DNA of 64,000 bases from JAGVJT01 sp964471225 (GTDB lineage: Bacteria; Pseudomonadota; Gammaproteobacteria; Legionellales; Legionellaceae). The notes beneath the pieces were generated by a model. It searched no databases and had not been told where the DNA came from. It saw only the letters and a program-made list of their open reading frames with translations. Of the stretch, positions 8,494-16,907 are shown one piece after another. The stretch covers positions 9,212 through 73,211 of the forward strand of contig CAYYEZ010000027.1 of assembly GCA_964471225.1 (NCBI GenBank), in the 5' to 3' direction. The position numbers and the translations under genes were made by a program. Numbering within the stretch: the stretch's first letter is position 1; every line of letters begins with the position of its first letter.

Positions 8494-9408
8494 TTATACC
8501 AATTCTGGCATTTTTTCTACCGACTTTTCCTCAAAGGCTAACGCTTTGTTTAGATCACTTAACACAGCTCGCCATTCGCCTGCTAAGAGTGCTAATGAAG
8601 CATCTTGTTGTGCTTGTTCTTCTTCTAAATCTCGTATTTCATGGAAAGCATCTACAAGATAATCTAGTGCACGAACTTTTTTAAAGCTTAGTGTGTGCGT
8701 CAGAATAAAAGAAATTCGATCTTGCCAAACAAGCTCGACTTCGATGACTTGTAATCCTTGAGATAAAAGCTGGCACACTTCTTCTGCAGGGAGCTCATAG
8801 CCTTTACATTGAAAGCGTTTTTTCTCGTCATTAGGGTCGATGAGTAAGCAGTAAGAGGCTAATGAAAAGTCGCTGGGTAATGTTTCTGGATTGCTGACCC
8901 ACGAAGTGAGTGTTGATTGAATAGATTGAGCTGTTGTGAAAGGTTCAATGTGAGTATCAGGAGCAGACTTACGTAACAGTGCTAACAGCTGACCTGCCTG
9001 TGTTGCGCTTGATGTATTAATAATTAAGCGTTGATTAATGCTATCTAGTAATGCAGGTAAGCGTTTTTGCACACAAAAAGCTTTAGGTAATAATTGAAAC
9101 TCAAGCTCTTCAGCAAGCTGAGCTCGTTCTGCGCGTTTTACAGGATAGCCGCGCTGTGTTTCGAGATTGATAATTTGTTCATTAAGGATACGATGAATGA
9201 CATTTTTAGGAAGGATTTTCTCTTCTTTCCCGAGAGAAAATAGAGATGCACCTGCTATCTCATGCACGAACATTTCGGGCAGGACCGGGAGCCATCCATA
9301 GATAAATCTAGCGTGCGGTGGGCATGCTTTTAATCGCTCTTCCTCTAAATATGTATTAAGTGATGCTGTTGATGTGCAGCGATAAATTAGCGCATTATTA
9401 AACCACAT
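8494..9408 (-). CDS. rdgC: Recombination-associated protein RdgC
   Basis: A ring-shaped DNA-binding protein that limits RecA activity. The 304 residues match E. coli RdgC (303). The N-terminus MWFNNALIYR, the GWLPVLP segment and the EEVCQLLSQGLQVIEVELVWQD-type C-terminal region are family features. GGAG is placed well upstream of the ATG. Divergent from wrbA with a 93-base gap; probably shares a transcript with queF. Confidence 0.93.
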   Translation of the reverse strand: MWFNNALIYRCTSTASLNTYLEEERLKACPPHARFIYGWLPVLPEMFVHEIAGASLFSLGKEEKILPKNVIHRILNEQIINLETQRGYPVKRAERAQLAEELEFQLLPKAFCVQKRLPALLDSINQRLIINTSSATQAGQLLALLRKSAPDTHIEPFTTAQSIQSTLTSWVSNPETLPSDFSLASYCLLIDPNDEKKRFQCKGYELPAEEVCQLLSQGLQVIEVELVWQDRISFILTHTLSFKKVRALDYLVDAFHEIRDLEEEQAQQDASLALLAGEWRAVLSDLNKALAFEEKSVEKMPELV

Positions 9409-9501
9409 GGGGTGTGCTCCAATGAAAAAAGAATTGGAATCCTAGTAGCTTAGGATAGGATTTTCAAGGATAATTTATTTTTTAAAAAGCAAAGGATACT
9501 T

Positions 9502-10110
9502 ATGTCACCCTATATTCTGATTTTGTATTACTCAAGAACAGGTTCTGTGGCTAATTTAGCGAGGCACGTTGCTCGAGGTGTGGAGCGTGTTTCGGGGATT
9601 GAGGCGAAATTACGCACTGTGCCACCGGTGTCGACCACGTGTGAGGCAACGTCTCCTGCAGTTCCTGACGAAGGCGCGCCTTACGTTTCGTTAGATGATA
9701 TAGCCCAATGCAGCGGGCTAGCATTGGGTAGCCCAACACGCTTTGGGAATATGGCTGCTCCTCTTAAGTATTTTTTAGATGGGACAAGTGGATTATGGTT
9801 GTCCGGCGCCTTAGCGAATAAACCAGCGTGTGTTTTTTCATCGACATCGTCTATGCATGGCGGACAGGAGTCTACATTACTAAGTATGATGTTACCTCTT
9901 TTTCATCACGGTATGCTTCTTATGGGTGTGCCTTACACTGAGCCTGCTTTGAGTCAAACTACAGCAGGCGGTACGCCTTATGGTGCTACGCATGTTGCTG
10001 GTTCTAGTAATACAACCACGTTAACGGAGGATGAAATAACGTTAGCACAGCATATGGGGGAGCGGCTTGCTCGTGTCGCATTGCGTTTGGACAATGGGTT
10101 GACTGGATGA
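9502..10110 (+). CDS. wrbA: NAD(P)H:quinone oxidoreductase, WrbA family
   Basis: Flavodoxin-like FMN enzyme making two-electron quinone reductions that avoid semiquinone radicals. The phosphate-binding loop YYSRTGSVANLA is at residues 9-20, and GSPTRFGNM plus the STSSMHGGQE segment are the FMN-contact regions that define the WrbA/Type IV group. The length of 202 is normal. AAGGA precedes the ATG. Its stop overlaps the start of the first AP endonuclease (ATGA at 10107), so this oxidative-stress enzyme and two DNA-repair enzymes form an operon. Confidence 0.9.
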   Translation: MSPYILILYYSRTGSVANLARHVARGVERVSGIEAKLRTVPPVSTTCEATSPAVPDEGAPYVSLDDIAQCSGLALGSPTRFGNMAAPLKYFLDGTSGLWLSGALANKPACVFSSTSSMHGGQESTLLSMMLPLFHHGMLLMGVPYTEPALSQTTAGGTPYGATHVAGSSNTTTLTEDEITLAQHMGERLARVALRLDNGLTG

Positions 10111-10889
10111 GAGTTGTTAGTTTTAATGCAAATGGCATTCGTTCTGCTGCGAAAAAAGGCTTTTTTTCCTGGCTGAATCTGATTCAGCCAGATTTTGTTT
10201 GTATCCAAGAGACAAAAGCGCAATGCATACAGCTTGTAGGGGATGAGACTTTTTTTCCAACACCTTATCATTGCGTGTATGTTGATGCGTTGAAAAAAGG
10301 CTATAGTGGTGTTGCGATATATGCGCGTGTCCCGCCATTAGCAGTGACTCATCATCTCGATTTTTCAGTCGCAGATGATGAGGGGCGCTATTTGCAATTT
10401 GATTATGCCGATTTCAGTATCGCTTCAATTTACTTTCCTTCTGGGACGAGTGGAGAAGAAAGGCAGGCGGTTAAATATCAGTTTTTGGATAAAATGGCGG
10501 TACATTTCGATGTATTAAAAAGTCGCCATCAACGCTTGATTTTGTGCGGGGATTATAATATCGCACATCAAAAAATCGACCTTAAAAATTGGCAAAGTAA
10601 CCAGAAAAACTCGGGATTTTTACCTGAGGAGCGTGCTTGGCTTGATACGTTATTAACTCCCTTTAGTTTTGTTGATGCATTTAGAGTATTGAATCAAGCC
10701 CCACATGAATATACTTGGTGGTCGAACCGCGGGCGTGCTCGTGAAAACAATGTTGGGTGGAGGATTGATTATCAGATGATTACACCAAATCTTAGAGAGT
10801 CAATCAAACAAGTCGATGTTTATCGAGAAACTTTTTTTTCAGATCATGCCCCTGTGGTGATTGATTATGAAGGAGCGTGGTGTGTTTAA
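10107..10889 (+). CDS. xthA: Exodeoxyribonuclease III / AP endonuclease, first copy
   Basis: Mg-dependent nuclease of base-excision repair that cuts at abasic sites. Endonuclease/exonuclease/phosphatase-fold motifs are clear: SFNANGIRSA, IQETKAQ (metal Glu), LCGDYNIAH, and SDHAPV at the C-terminus (catalytic Asp-His). The FNANGIRSAAKKG start is of the ExoA/Neisseria type, unlike the next gene. 260 residues. The start overlaps the wrbA stop by four bases. Confidence 0.92.
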   Translation: MRVVSFNANGIRSAAKKGFFSWLNLIQPDFVCIQETKAQCIQLVGDETFFPTPYHCVYVDALKKGYSGVAIYARVPPLAVTHHLDFSVADDEGRYLQFDYADFSIASIYFPSGTSGEERQAVKYQFLDKMAVHFDVLKSRHQRLILCGDYNIAHQKIDLKNWQSNQKNSGFLPEERAWLDTLLTPFSFVDAFRVLNQAPHEYTWWSNRGRARENNVGWRIDYQMITPNLRESIKQVDVYRETFFSDHAPVVIDYEGAWCV

Positions 10890-11667
10890 AATTGCGAGTT
10901 GGAATGTGAATTCATTATCTGTACGCCTGGAGCAAGTGTTAGCCTGGCTAAAAACAACAAATACGGATATTTTCGCGCTACAAGAAACTAAAATGACGGA
11001 TGACCGATTTCCTCTTGATATCTTTGAAGAGGCAGGGTTTTACGTCTGCTTTTCAGGTCAAAAAACCTATAATGGTGTTGCAATTATTAGTCGACACCCG
11101 CTGAAGGATGTGTCATATGGGATACCAGGTTTCGATGATGATCAGCGTCGTGTGATTGCTGCGACGATTGGAGATGTACGAGTCGTGAACGTTTACGTCC
11201 CTAACGGAGCTGCAGTTGGCACAGATAAATACCTTTATAAACTAAATTGGTTAAGTGCGCTCAAAATATATCTTCAGAAGGAGCTAAAAGATTATTCAAA
11301 ACTCGTTGTTTTAGGGGATTTTAATATTGCGCCAGCAGATTTAGATGTCTATGACCCTGCCCTCTGGGAGGGTGCTGTCCTAGTGAGTGAGCCTGAGCGC
11401 GATGCTTTACAGACCTTATTAGAGCTTGGTTTGGTCGATATTTTTAGGGTGCTTTATCCTGATGTTGCTCAATATACTTGGTGGGATTATCGTCAGGGGC
11501 GGTTTCGACGAAATCATGGCTTACGAATTGATTTGATTTTATTGAGTCAGTTACTTCACGAAGTTTGTACTCGTTGTGAAGTTGATGTTTATCCTAGAAA
11601 ACACGAGCGTCCTTCTGATCATACGCCAGTTCTGGTTGAATTGGACATGCGTTTTGATAGCGCTTGA
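10882..11667 (+). CDS. xthA: Exodeoxyribonuclease III / AP endonuclease, second copy
   Basis: A second member of the same family, distinct from its neighbour: motifs ASWNVNSLSVRL, LQETKMTDDRFP, LGDFNIAPADLDVYDP and SDHTPV are closer to E. coli ExoIII. The GTG at 10882 is chosen because AAGGAG lies six bases before it; this places it inside the last eight bases of the first copy. 261 residues. The tandem, overlapping arrangement of two divergent paralogues suggests specialised substrates rather than a recent duplication. Confidence 0.92.
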   Translation: MFKIASWNVNSLSVRLEQVLAWLKTTNTDIFALQETKMTDDRFPLDIFEEAGFYVCFSGQKTYNGVAIISRHPLKDVSYGIPGFDDDQRRVIAATIGDVRVVNVYVPNGAAVGTDKYLYKLNWLSALKIYLQKELKDYSKLVVLGDFNIAPADLDVYDPALWEGAVLVSEPERDALQTLLELGLVDIFRVLYPDVAQYTWWDYRQGRFRRNHGLRIDLILLSQLLHEVCTRCEVDVYPRKHERPSDHTPVLVELDMRFDSA

Positions 11668-11691
11668 TATTTTTAGCATACGTGGTAGAAT
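11664..11691 (+). promoter_or_regulatory. Sigma-70 promoter for rpmE
   Basis: TTGATA (11664-11669), 16-base spacer, TAGAAT (11686-11691). The -35 covers the last bases of the upstream gene's stop codon. The predicted transcript start near 11698 leaves a leader of about 50 bases. Confidence 0.6.
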
Positions 11692-11750
11692 CCCGGGTTT
11701 GCTGCCTGGGTTCAGGACGTGGTTTTCTGTAATTATAGAGAGTGGTTATT

Positions 11751-11966
11751 ATGAAAGAATCTATTCATCCGGCGTATGAAGCCGTTAAAGTGACATGCAG
11801 TTGCGGTAACGTGTTTGAGACTCAGTCTACATTGTGTCATGATTTATCTATAGAAGTATGCTCTGAATGTCATCCTTTTTACACAGGACAACAGAAATTA
11901 GTCGACACTGGTGGTCGTGTTCAACGTTTCCGTGATCGCTACAAAGCACGCACAGAGCAAAATTAA
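11751..11966 (+). CDS. rpmE: 50S ribosomal protein L31 (zinc-binding type)
   Basis: 71 residues starting MKESIHPAYEAVKVTC. The four cysteines (CSC near residue 14, CSEC near 35) mark the zinc-containing C+ form of L31. In many bacteria Zur represses only the zinc-free paralogue, so a Zur-like gene in this window is compatible but not evidence of control. The ATG at 11751 gives the standard N-terminus; an upstream in-frame start adds only three residues. Confidence 0.95.
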   Translation: MKESIHPAYEAVKVTCSCGNVFETQSTLCHDLSIEVCSECHPFYTGQQKLVDTGGRVQRFRDRYKARTEQN

Positions 11967-12003
11967 TTTATTCTCTTTTAGAATCTATTCAAAATTTACA
12001 CCT

Positions 12004-12043
12004 CTCGGCCATAAAACATCAATTTTATGGCCGAGTTTTATTG
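12004..12043 (+). terminator. Intrinsic terminator of rpmE
   Basis: A perfect 13-bp stem CTCGGCCATAAAA/TTTTATGGCCGAG with loop CATCAA, followed by TTTTATTG. It is 37 bases after the rpmE stop. Confidence 0.9.
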
Positions 12044-12101
12044 TATTACATCAGCAACAATTGACGTTCTAAAGCCATTTTTTTGGGCTTGGGATTAATG
12101 A

Positions 12102-12140
12102 GACGCTTTTCGCGATCTCTTTAGGGAGGAGCGTTTTTTT
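12102..12140 (+). terminator. Possible terminator-like hairpin in the rpmE-maeB gap
   Basis: An outer stem GACGCT/AGCGTT and an inner CTCT/GGAG hairpin are followed by eight T. The rpmE transcript already ends at 12043, so this could end a short RNA or attenuate maeB. The rest of the 195-base gap (12044-12238) holds only a TATGAT (12201-12206) that may be the maeB -10, with a poor -35. Confidence 0.3.
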
Positions 12141-12238
12141 TGCACGCTCTATCTTTTTTTGTTTTTACAAAACGCAGTGGAATTCATATTGTGACAGCGG
12201 TATGATGAACTGTTTTTTGTTTAATTTTAGAGAGAATT

Positions 12239-13486
12239 ATGTCAAATAATGATGTGCTAAAGCAACGAGCCCTAAATTACCACGCCTTCCCGACGCCAGG
12301 TAAACTATCAATACAAGTAACCAAGCCGACTGATTCTCAGGATGATTTGTCATTGGCTTATACCCCTGGTGTTGCGCAGCCTGTGATAGCTATTGCTGAA
12401 AATCCGGCTGATGCTTATCGGTATACGGCTAAAAGTAACTTAGTGGCTGTCATGACAAATGGAACGGCTGTTTTGGGGCTAGGTAATGTGGGTGCTTTAG
12501 CAAGTAAGCCCGTGATGGAAGGTAAAGCTGTTTTATTTAAGCGATTCGCAGGTATCGATGTGTTTGATATTGAAGTCGATGCAGACGATCCACAAGATTT
12601 CATTTCAACAGCAAAAGCGATTGCACCGACATTCGGCGGTATTAATCTTGAAGATATCAAAGCTCCAGAATGTTTTGAGATAGAGCAATCTTTGATTGAG
12701 CAGCTCCATATTCCTGTTTTTCATGATGATCAACATGGCACGGCTATTGTCGTGGCTGCAGGTTTGCTAAATGCACTAGAGTTGCAACAAAAGAAATTAG
12801 CTGATGCCAAGATTGTTTGTATTGGTGCTGGCGCTGCGGGTATCGCCTCTATGCGATTATTGACTGCTTTAGGCGCGAATAAGTCAAATATGTTATTGCT
12901 TGATACGAAAGGTGTTATTCATACAGGACGAGAGGATTTAAACCCCTATAAATTTGCGTTTGCCTCTAATACAACTGCACGAACACTCGCCGATGCTTTA
13001 GTTGATGCCGATGTGTTCATTGGTGTGGCAAAACCTGATTTGTTGAGTCCTGAGCTGTTAAAGCGTATGGCACCTAAGCCGATCGTTTTCGCATTATCTA
13101 ATCCAAATCCAGAAATTAAGCCAGAGCTTGCTCGCTCTATTTGCGATGATATCATTATTGCAACAGGTCGAAGTGACTATCCAAACCAAGTGAATAATGT
13201 ACTCTGTTTCCCTTATATTTTCCGTGGCGCTTTGGATGTGCGTGCGCGTTGTATTAATCAAGCTATGCAAATTGCTGCAGTAGAGGCCATTCGACATCTT
13301 GTTCATGAGCCTGCGCCAGAAGAAGTGAAGCGTAACTACCCTGGCGTGACTGATTGGGAGTTTGGTATGAATTATATTTTACCAAAACCAATTGATCCTC
13401 GTTTGAGAGACCGAGTTCCTCATGCCGTTATGAATGCAGCTATTGCAAGTGGTGTTGTTGAACGTTCAACAGAAGTTCTCGTTTAA
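12239..13486 (+). CDS. maeB: Malic enzyme, short form
   Basis: Oxidative decarboxylation of malate to pyruvate, producing NAD(P)H. The 415 residues cover only the malic domain (YTPGVAQP with the catalytic Tyr; DDQHGTAI metal region; EDIKAPECF) and the nucleotide-binding domain (GAGAAGIASMR). The phosphotransacetylase-like C-terminal half of E. coli MaeB (759 residues) is absent. The cofactor cannot be settled by eye. Two Pht-like transporters follow after 12 bases, so substrate uptake and malate/pyruvate metabolism may be coupled. Confidence 0.92.
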   Translation: MSNNDVLKQRALNYHAFPTPGKLSIQVTKPTDSQDDLSLAYTPGVAQPVIAIAENPADAYRYTAKSNLVAVMTNGTAVLGLGNVGALASKPVMEGKAVLFKRFAGIDVFDIEVDADDPQDFISTAKAIAPTFGGINLEDIKAPECFEIEQSLIEQLHIPVFHDDQHGTAIVVAAGLLNALELQQKKLADAKIVCIGAGAAGIASMRLLTALGANKSNMLLLDTKGVIHTGREDLNPYKFAFASNTTARTLADALVDADVFIGVAKPDLLSPELLKRMAPKPIVFALSNPNPEIKPELARSICDDIIIATGRSDYPNQVNNVLCFPYIFRGALDVRARCINQAMQIAAVEAIRHLVHEPAPEEVKRNYPGVTDWEFGMNYILPKPIDPRLRDRVPHAVMNAAIASGVVERSTEVLV

Positions 13487-13498
13487 AGAGGAATGTCT

Positions 13499-14806
13499 AT
13501 GTCATCGAAAGTAAAATCAACCTGGTTAGCGTGGGCTATTTGTGGTTTGGGTGCATTGTATTATGCGTACGAATATTTATTAAGAATTACGCCAAGCGTG
13601 ATGGAGCACGCCTTGCGTGAGCACTTTAGTTTATCTGCTACAGGGTTTGGTTTGCTTTCTGCTTTTTACTACTACGCTTACGTGCCAATGCAAGTTCCTG
13701 TTGGGGTTTTAATGGATCGTTTTGGACCCCGTCGCTTAGTTACTTTCGCATGTGCTTTGTGCGTTATTGGCACTTGGATGTTCGCTGAAACAAAAATCAT
13801 CGGTGTTGCTGCGGCAGGTCGTTTTATTGTTGGATTTGGCTCAGCATTTGCATTTGTTGGCGTCTTAAAGTTAGCAACACTTTGGTTGCCTGAAGATAAA
13901 CTTGGTACAGTTGCAGGGTTGGCGAGTGCTTTGGGGACATTAGGCGCAATGGTTGGCGATAATTTTCTTGGACACATTGTACATCGAGTGGGCTGGCAAC
14001 AGGCTGTCAACTACTCTGCTTTTTTTGGCATAGGCTTGGTTGTATTGCTTTGGTTTGGCATACATGATCATAAACGTCGTTTAGAAGATGATGGCGGAAC
14101 GATTAGCTCCTTTAGAGATGCGTTGCTCGATTTGAAAATCATCGTAGTGAATAAACAAATCTGGATAAATGGAATTTACGGTTGCTTAGTTTATTTGCCC
14201 ACAACAGTGTTTGCTGAGTTATGGGGTATACCGTACCTACATCACGCACATCACTTATCAATGGGAGATGCCGCGACTGCAAATTCATTTATTTTTATGG
14301 GATTTTTATTAGGCGCACCCTTGATGGGCTGGATTTCAGATCAGTTGAAACGACGTAAATTACCGATGTTTATGGGGGCTTTTTGTGCTTCAGTGATCAT
14401 GATGATTGTGATTTATGTCCCCAATTTGAGTTTGTCTCAGTTGAATGTACTGATGTTTTCTTTGGGCTTATTTTATAGTGTTCAAGCGCTTGTCTTTGCT
14501 GTCGGACGAGAGCTTAGTCCTGATGAGGCGGCCGGGACGGCGGTTGCGATGACAAATATGCTTGTTATGTTAGGGGCAATGTTTGTTCAGCCTCTGATTG
14601 GTCGATTATTGGATTGGAGCTATAGCAGCCAGCATGCTGCTGACGCGACTTCCATGGTGTTGCAAGATCATAGCGTTAGACTACTGTACAGCGCGCATGA
14701 TTATCAATTGGCGATGTCGGTTATTCCTGCAGGCATTGTTATTGCAGCAATTCTAACCTTCTTTTTAAGAGAGACGCATGCGCATGCAAAACACAATAAG
14801 TCGTAA
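13499..14806 (+). CDS. MFS transporter, Pht-like, first of a tandem pair
   Basis: A 435-residue inner-membrane carrier with about twelve hydrophobic segments, MFS loops LMDRFGPRR and SDQLKRRK, and the N-terminal YAYEYLLRITPSVM stretch shared with Legionellales/Francisella transporters. The ATG at 13499 is preferred over 13493 because AAAGAGG at 13485-13491 is then seven bases away instead of one. The next transporter overlaps its end by 29 bases. Substrate not predictable from sequence; amino acids or organic acids fit the maeB context. Confidence 0.87.
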   Translation: MSSKVKSTWLAWAICGLGALYYAYEYLLRITPSVMEHALREHFSLSATGFGLLSAFYYYAYVPMQVPVGVLMDRFGPRRLVTFACALCVIGTWMFAETKIIGVAAAGRFIVGFGSAFAFVGVLKLATLWLPEDKLGTVAGLASALGTLGAMVGDNFLGHIVHRVGWQQAVNYSAFFGIGLVVLLWFGIHDHKRRLEDDGGTISSFRDALLDLKIIVVNKQIWINGIYGCLVYLPTTVFAELWGIPYLHHAHHLSMGDAATANSFIFMGFLLGAPLMGWISDQLKRRKLPMFMGAFCASVIMMIVIYVPNLSLSQLNVLMFSLGLFYSVQALVFAVGRELSPDEAAGTAVAMTNMLVMLGAMFVQPLIGRLLDWSYSSQHAADATSMVLQDHSVRLLYSAHDYQLAMSVIPAGIVIAAILTFFLRETHAHAKHNKS

Positions 14807-16046
14807 TCAGCTCTTTTGGGGAGGGATTGCGTGTGGAATGGCTGGATTATTCTATTGTTATGAATTTATCCTAAGAATTATTCCCGGTGCTTTACAAGGC
14901 GAGTTGAGTCATGCTTTCGGCCAAGTATCTGCCTCTGTATTTGGTCAGGTTGCTGCATTGTATTATTTTGCATATACACCCATGCAGCTGCCTGTTGGAA
15001 TGTTGATGGACAGATTTGGTCCGAGAAAATTGCTTTCGTTTGCATGTTTATGCTGTATGGCAGGATCTTATCTTTTTGGATTTTCATCTTCACTTTCTTT
15101 GATTGGCTTTGGTCGGTTTTTAGTTGGTTTTGGTTCTTCTTTCGCTTTTGTTGGCGTTTTATCGTTAGCTGTTCACTGGTTACCTGCGCGCTATTTTTCG
15201 TTGGTGACAGGCCTTGTTACAACGCTCGGCATGTTTGGTGTTGTGTATGGGGAAGTGAAGATCACTTCGCTTGCTGCAACTGTAGGGCTAGGTCGTGTCC
15301 TTTGGATGACGGTATTCGGTGGTTTTTTTCTGATGATTCTCATCTTTGCGATCGTACGTGATGCACCTGGTGAAGTAGATACGAAAAAACAACCTTTTGG
15401 AGATTTCTTGAAAGAGGTTTGGCGTGTTTTGATCTCGCCTCAAGTCTGGATTATTGGTTTAGTTGGAGCGTCTTTATATACTTCTCTTTCTGTTTTTGGA
15501 GAATTGTGGGGGAAAACCTATTTAGAACAAGCTCATCATTTGAGTAAGATGCAAGCAGCAGAATGTATTTCTTTGATGTTCTTTGGCTGGGCATTAGGTG
15601 CGCCGCTTTCTGGATATTGGTCTGATAGAACTGCACGACGTGTTTTTCCTTTGATGATGGGTGCATTAATATCATTGATTGCGATTAGTATTGTGCTCTA
15701 TAGCACAGGCCTGTCCTTTTCTATCTTATGCTTACTAATGTTTATTTATGGTGTGGCAAGTGGTACTGAAATTATTGTCTTTATTATGGCAAAAGAAAAC
15801 ACCGGCGCATTGGTTTCTGGTACAGTGTTTGCTGTAGCAAATATGATTGTTAGTTTGGGCGGGGTTATTTTTCAACCACTTGTGGGTTGGATTTTAGATA
15901 GAGGACATCGTCAATTGATCAATGGTCAGTATGTGTATTCTGTCCATGATTATCAAATGGCATTGTCTGTTTTACCTATTTCCTTGGCGTTGGTCCTATT
16001 GATAGGATTCTTTTTACAAGATAAACGTCGCAACGCGATGCGCTGA
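14778..16046 (+). CDS. MFS transporter, Pht-like, second of a tandem pair
   Basis: A 422-residue paralogue of the preceding gene: YCYEFILRIIPGAL, LMDRFGPRK, GRFLVGFGSSFAFVGVL and SDRTARR align closely, so the pair arose by duplication and then diverged. The start lies inside the 3' end of the first transporter, with AAGAGAG just upstream. End of the maeB operon. Confidence 0.87.
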   Translation: MRMQNTISRNQLFWGGIACGMAGLFYCYEFILRIIPGALQGELSHAFGQVSASVFGQVAALYYFAYTPMQLPVGMLMDRFGPRKLLSFACLCCMAGSYLFGFSSSLSLIGFGRFLVGFGSSFAFVGVLSLAVHWLPARYFSLVTGLVTTLGMFGVVYGEVKITSLAATVGLGRVLWMTVFGGFFLMILIFAIVRDAPGEVDTKKQPFGDFLKEVWRVLISPQVWIIGLVGASLYTSLSVFGELWGKTYLEQAHHLSKMQAAECISLMFFGWALGAPLSGYWSDRTARRVFPLMMGALISLIAISIVLYSTGLSFSILCLLMFIYGVASGTEIIVFIMAKENTGALVSGTVFAVANMIVSLGGVIFQPLVGWILDRGHRQLINGQYVYSVHDYQMALSVLPISLALVLLIGFFLQDKRRNAMR

Positions 16047-16088
16047 GCTTGACATACTAAGCCTTTTTATACGAATCATCTATAACAC

Positions 16089-16907
16089 TTAGTGTGATCC
16101 GAATACGGCGATGATTTCTTGTATCATTTTTCGTTCAAGTGGGTTTTGATTGATGCTTCGGCGCACCGCAAATGAGTGAATGCGCCCATGCTGATACTGC
16201 GTTCGAGTAAAGGCGGTATCGTGATTTGATATAATCACGGGGATACCCATAGATGCTGTTTTTACAGCGAGCTCGGCTAGCTCCATTTGTTCTTCTTGCC
16301 CGAACTTTTGATGTGAATAAGAAGAAAAGTTGCTAGTTTGCTGGATTGGCGCGTAAGGTGGATCGCAATAAATAACATCTCCTAATTTTGCTTTTGAAAA
16401 AGTTTCGCGAAAATCAGCTTGAATGAAAGTTGTTGACGCTTGACTCTTGTCACAAAATCGCTGCAGCTCATTTTTAGGAAAATAAGGCTTGTTATATCGA
16501 CCAAAAGGTACGTTGTAGTAACCTTTTCGGTTATATCGACATAGTCCATTATAGCCATGTCGATTTAAATATAAAAATAAGCATGCGCGTAATCGTTGAT
16601 CTGTCGTTCGATTAAATAGTGCCCTATAAGCATAATACTGTTCACTTTGATTATTTTCAGGCGAAAAAAAAGTTTCACAAGTCTGAATCAAGGTTTCTTT
16701 TTCTTGCTGTAGCAGTTGGTAGAGGTGAATCAAGTCGCGATTTGTGTCTGCTAATAGGTAGCTTTTATAATTCGTGTTCATAAAAACAACCCCAGACCCT
16801 GTAAAAGGCTCGACTAGGCGAGTTGCTTTAGGTAGAGAAGAAAGTACATGTTCAAGACAGCGATATTTACCGCCGGCCCACTTTAAAAACGGCTTTTGTT
16901 TGCTCAT
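16089..16907 (-). CDS. dam: DNA adenine methylase (GATC-specific, Dam family)
   Basis: Methylates N6 of adenine, most likely in GATC. Motif order is that of Dam/DpnM: FLKWAGGK (AdoMet), VEPFTGSG (motif I), and DPPY near residue 180 (catalytic motif IV). 272 residues, standard for Dam. No cognate restriction enzyme is adjacent, so it is an orphan maintenance-type methylase. Its ATG overlaps the stop of the IcmN-like gene (ATGA), which means it is translated from that gene's mRNA. Confidence 0.92.
   Translation of the reverse strand: MSKQKPFLKWAGGKYRCLEHVLSSLPKATRLVEPFTGSGVVFMNTNYKSYLLADTNRDLIHLYQLLQQEKETLIQTCETFFSPENNQSEQYYAYRALFNRTTDQRLRACLFLYLNRHGYNGLCRYNRKGYYNVPFGRYNKPYFPKNELQRFCDKSQASTTFIQADFRETFSKAKLGDVIYCDPPYAPIQQTSNFSSYSHQKFGQEEQMELAELAVKTASMGIPVIISNHDTAFTRTQYQHGRIHSFAVRRSINQNPLERKMIQEIIAVFGSH

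Noticed and set aside
11688..11713. Hairpin before rpmE, GAATCCCGG/CCTGGGTTC, considered as an L31 leader regulator
   Set aside because: The left arm overlaps the -10 of the best promoter (TAGAAT at 11686), so most of it would not be transcribed.
13678..14010. 110-codon minus-strand frame inside the first tandem carrier
   Set aside because: Antisense shadow of conserved membrane segments; low-complexity Pro/Thr/Ala product with no homology-like pattern.
16089..16907. dam as part of a restriction-modification system
   Set aside because: No endonuclease gene nearby; the neighbour is a lipoprotein, so it is an orphan methylase.
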